This document shows positions 61,939 through 64,000 of a DNA stretch of 64,000 nt, piece by piece. Every line of letters begins with the position of its first letter. The stretch's first letter is position 1. A model generated the notes under the pieces. The model was not told the DNA's origin and searched no databases. It saw only the letters and a program-made list of their open reading frames with translations. The stretch is from Kosakonia oryzendophytica (GTDB lineage Bacteria; Pseudomonadota; Gammaproteobacteria; Enterobacterales; Enterobacteriaceae): NCBI RefSeq assembly GCF_900094925.1, contig NZ_FMAY01000012.1, positions 62,001-126,000 on the forward strand, given 5' to 3'. The position numbers and the translations under genes were made by a program.

Positions 61939-63945
61939 CTAATAGTAATGGGAAGCGAAAAATATTTCATCTTGATACCTATGTTGATGATTAGAAAAAG
62001 TATTGTTGTTTTCTGATAACGGTTTCTCTCCTCTGTTTTTTGTGAATTGCGCCGCAATTTTGTCAGGAGACTGGCAACAGCCCGCCTGCCATTCCCGCCG
62101 GGGCGTACAGTTATTGACAGAACTCCAAGAGGGCGCAGACGCGCCCTGAAGGTCAAGGTCCGTACGCTTCGGCACAATCTTCCATTTCTTCAGCCGCGTG
62201 AGCACCGGCGAACCCGCGCCGACGGTGGTGTCGTACAGGCCGCGAATGGCTACAATCGTTTCGCCATACTGATTAAACATGTTCTCCTCCTCGTACCATG
62301 TGCGCACTTGCAGGTCGTCCCGGCGTACAAACGGCCCGCCCTGCGCATTCACATAGCCAGCCCAGTCACCGGCGTCGGCGGCGTCATGCACCTGCGCGAA
62401 CTCCACGCTTAACCCGCGTGCGGTTTCGCTGTCGGCCATGCGCCGCAGTTCGCGGTACACCGTGACCGGTGCGCCGCCGATAAACTGGAACTGGCGGATA
62501 CGCCAGCGCGAGGCCCATGCCGCCACTGCGCAAGCGGTTTCCTGCAACGGTGAACCGCTCTCGTGATCGGTTTCACCTTCCAGCGCATAACCGTCGATAT
62601 TCTTAGCGATGTACTTCGCCACATAACCGGTTGCGCTGCCCTTCCGTGAATCTATCGCCTGCGCATCAAAGCGCGCTTTCTTCGCTTTGTCACTATTAAG
62701 TTCATGATTGTCTTCAAGTTTTGCGTACTCGCTCGTAATATCGCGTACGCGAGCAACATCCTGAGGCTGCATAAACAGCAGCAGATGCCAGTGCGGGGTG
62801 CCATCGTGATGCGGCTCCGCCACGCGAATGCCGAACACGCGCAGATTATGGCGGTGCAGCTTGGCGCGAATACGCGCCCACAGCGCGGTGAAGTAACGTT
62901 GGGTCTGCGCCGGACTGGCACCGTTCCACTTCCGATTGCGGTAGCCGGCGCGGGTGGTGGCGTGCCAGGCGGAAGGGGCGGTCAGGGTGTAAAACTCGCC
63001 CACGTAACCCAGGTTCTGGCAGATGGTCTCGAACCCGCGAATGCGCGTCATCAGCTCGCTGCGGCGGATCGCCGGGTTGGCTACCGAACCATCGTGTTTA
63101 TCGATCAGACTGATGCGGTTGCCTTCTTCGTCCTCGAGTTCCATGCCTTTGAGAAACTCACGGTTACGGCGTTTTTGCTCGCGCCAGGCACTGACGCAAT
63201 CCTGGCTGGCGTAGGGGTGTTTTTTCTTGCTGACGTTGCCCAGTGCGATCTGGAGATGTTCCCGCCACTGTGCAGCGATGCGGCGTAAATGCCCGCGCCA
63301 CCACTGTTCGCTGAACAGGCGGATCACGGCCGGGGCGAGGTCGCTGGCGTTGGCCAGTTTGCGGGTGACCCGTTGCCAGTGCGGCGGTGTGACGTTGAAT
63401 TGCAGGGCGATGATCCCCGCGCGCATATACCAACGATGCAGGGTTTTCAGCTCGGCGTCGTCGGCGTTATCGATATCTGCCAGTTCGCCGCGAATAAAAT
63501 TGGCGATGTCCGCCGACAGCCGGTCGATCGCTTTTTTCGTCATGTCCGGTAGGCGGTTGTAGCGGGCGAGTAAATTCACCAGCCGGCTCGCGAGGTCGCG
63601 CTGAACCGGTGTATCGAAGTGGCCATTAAATACCGCTTTCGATACGCGCTGGTGAATGCAGGTGAGTTGGTAACGCTGTGTGACTGCGTTGAGGCGGGGC
63701 AGCGTACGCGCCACAACGTGGCGCAGCCAGGCGTTGGCGCGCGCCTCGCCGTGGTGCTTCTCCAGCGTATCTGCCGTGCGCATGATTGGCAGGCGTACAC
63801 ACTCCGGTTGCAGCGCCAGCGCATGACGGGCTTGCAACAACGCCGCAATCAGCTGATTGCGACGGTGGAGTTCGGCATGCGTGAGGTAGGGGCTGGCAAT
63901 CGCCGGACGCGGTGCGTTCCACGGAAAAGCCCACGAGATCGCCAA
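61939..63945 (-). CDS. Replication initiation endonuclease (P2 gpA-like), altered C-terminus
   Basis: This is a 668-aa HUH-family nickase for rolling-circle replication. The metal-binding motif PHWHLLLF has His385 and His387. The two catalytic tyrosines are Tyr441 and Tyr445 in YVAKYIAKNIDGY. RVAEPHHDGTPHW and ACAVAAWASRWRIRQFQFIGG are likewise typical of P2 gpA. P2 gpA is about 761 aa. Here similarity fades after SSVNNCTPRREWQ, and the last ~45 residues (ENNNTFSNHQH) look unrelated and AT-rich. It is the only phage replication gene in view. Confidence 0.88.
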   Translation of the reverse strand: MAISWAFPWNAPRPAIASPYLTHAELHRRNQLIAALLQARHALALQPECVRLPIMRTADTLEKHHGEARANAWLRHVVARTLPRLNAVTQRYQLTCIHQRVSKAVFNGHFDTPVQRDLASRLVNLLARYNRLPDMTKKAIDRLSADIANFIRGELADIDNADDAELKTLHRWYMRAGIIALQFNVTPPHWQRVTRKLANASDLAPAVIRLFSEQWWRGHLRRIAAQWREHLQIALGNVSKKKHPYASQDCVSAWREQKRRNREFLKGMELEDEEGNRISLIDKHDGSVANPAIRRSELMTRIRGFETICQNLGYVGEFYTLTAPSAWHATTRAGYRNRKWNGASPAQTQRYFTALWARIRAKLHRHNLRVFGIRVAEPHHDGTPHWHLLLFMQPQDVARVRDITSEYAKLEDNHELNSDKAKKARFDAQAIDSRKGSATGYVAKYIAKNIDGYALEGETDHESGSPLQETACAVAAWASRWRIRQFQFIGGAPVTVYRELRRMADSETARGLSVEFAQVHDAADAGDWAGYVNAQGGPFVRRDDLQVRTWYEEENMFNQYGETIVAIRGLYDTTVGAGSPVLTRLKKWKIVPKRTDLDLQGASAPSWSSVNNCTPRREWQAGCCQSPDKIAAQFTKNRGEKPLSENNNTFSNHQHRYQDEIFFASHYY

Positions 63946-64000
63946 TTAGCGCCTCCTGTAGTGTTTATCTTGCCGTTCGGCGCGGTGCTGGCAGGTTACG

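Noticed and set aside
62704..63288. 194-codon plus-strand frame inside gene A
   Set aside because: It is opposite the catalytic part of the replication protein and has no support of its own.
46643..63945. Treating the P2-like locus as the helper prophage of the P4-like satellite
   Set aside because: P4 needs helper capsid, scaffold and terminase; none of these genes is visible here, so helper function is unlikely from this locus alone.

Overview
The window is enterobacterial chromosome, probably from the Enterobacter/Kosakonia/Klebsiella group. The evidence is the exact gene order rplS-trmD-rimM-rpsP-ffh-ypjD-yfjD-grpE-nadK-recN-bamE-ratB-ratA-smpB-ssrA at 34.3-46.5 kb, the near-E. coli sequence of those proteins, and a scrKYAB sucrose operon at the left edge. 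The genus is inferred from general character only.

Layout. (1) 0-4.7 kb: sucrose regulon (scrK, scrY, scrA, partial scrB) with palindromic ScrR-type operators. (2) 4.7-9.1 kb: a HAD phosphatase convergent with a phnC-phnD-phnE-phnE phosphonate importer, with no C-P lyase genes in view. (3) 9.1-15.2 kb: a hypothetical gene, three tandem paralogous membrane proteins and an AfuABC/FbpABC-type ABC importer. (4) 15.2-18.3 kb: a redox-stress operon (secreted peroxiredoxin, DsbD-like reductase, ECF sigma factor, NrsF-type anti-sigma). (5) 18.4-22.0 kb: an eroded island: DUF1493, a chimeric DUF7079 gene, a yfjQ with an internal deletion, ansB, a frameshifted hemW tail fused to the first ~30 codons of an integrase, and a degenerate copy of the ssrA 3' end. 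(6) 22.0-34.3 kb: a well-preserved P4-like phage satellite integrated in ssrA. It has int, alpha primase-helicase, two clusters of ori/crr repeats, epsilon, kil/icd, vis, an immunity-RNA region with seqA/B/C logic, sid, delta and a cos site. Its cargo is a 757-aa protein with a PD-(D/E)xK-like motif and a GH19 muralytic enzyme translationally coupled to a small secreted partner. (7) 34.3-46.5 kb: conserved core genes. (8) 46.6-64 kb: a P2-related locus holding nearly all tail, baseplate and lysis genes plus ogr and a replication gene A, but no head or terminase genes in the window.

The most interesting system is region 8. It looks like a P2-derived contractile tailocin, or a prophage reduced towards one. 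Three different tail-fibre genes lie in tandem, two with Tfa-type chaperones. Each fibre cassette is closed by an intrinsic terminator, and the two added cassettes and the sheath operon each restart from a copy of a GTTGT-N12-MCARC motif that also precedes the X and V operons. I read this motif as the Ogr/Delta activator site. The same motif precedes sid in the P4-like satellite, so the satellite Delta and the tail-locus Ogr may cross-activate. A strong LexA box precedes a 61-aa gene at the head of the tail locus, suggesting SOS induction.

Second-rank candidates are the 757-aa protein, which sits between delta/cos and int where P4-like satellites commonly carry anti-phage cargo, and the GH19 enzyme with its secreted partner, which looks like an effector/immunity or lysozyme/inhibitor pair.
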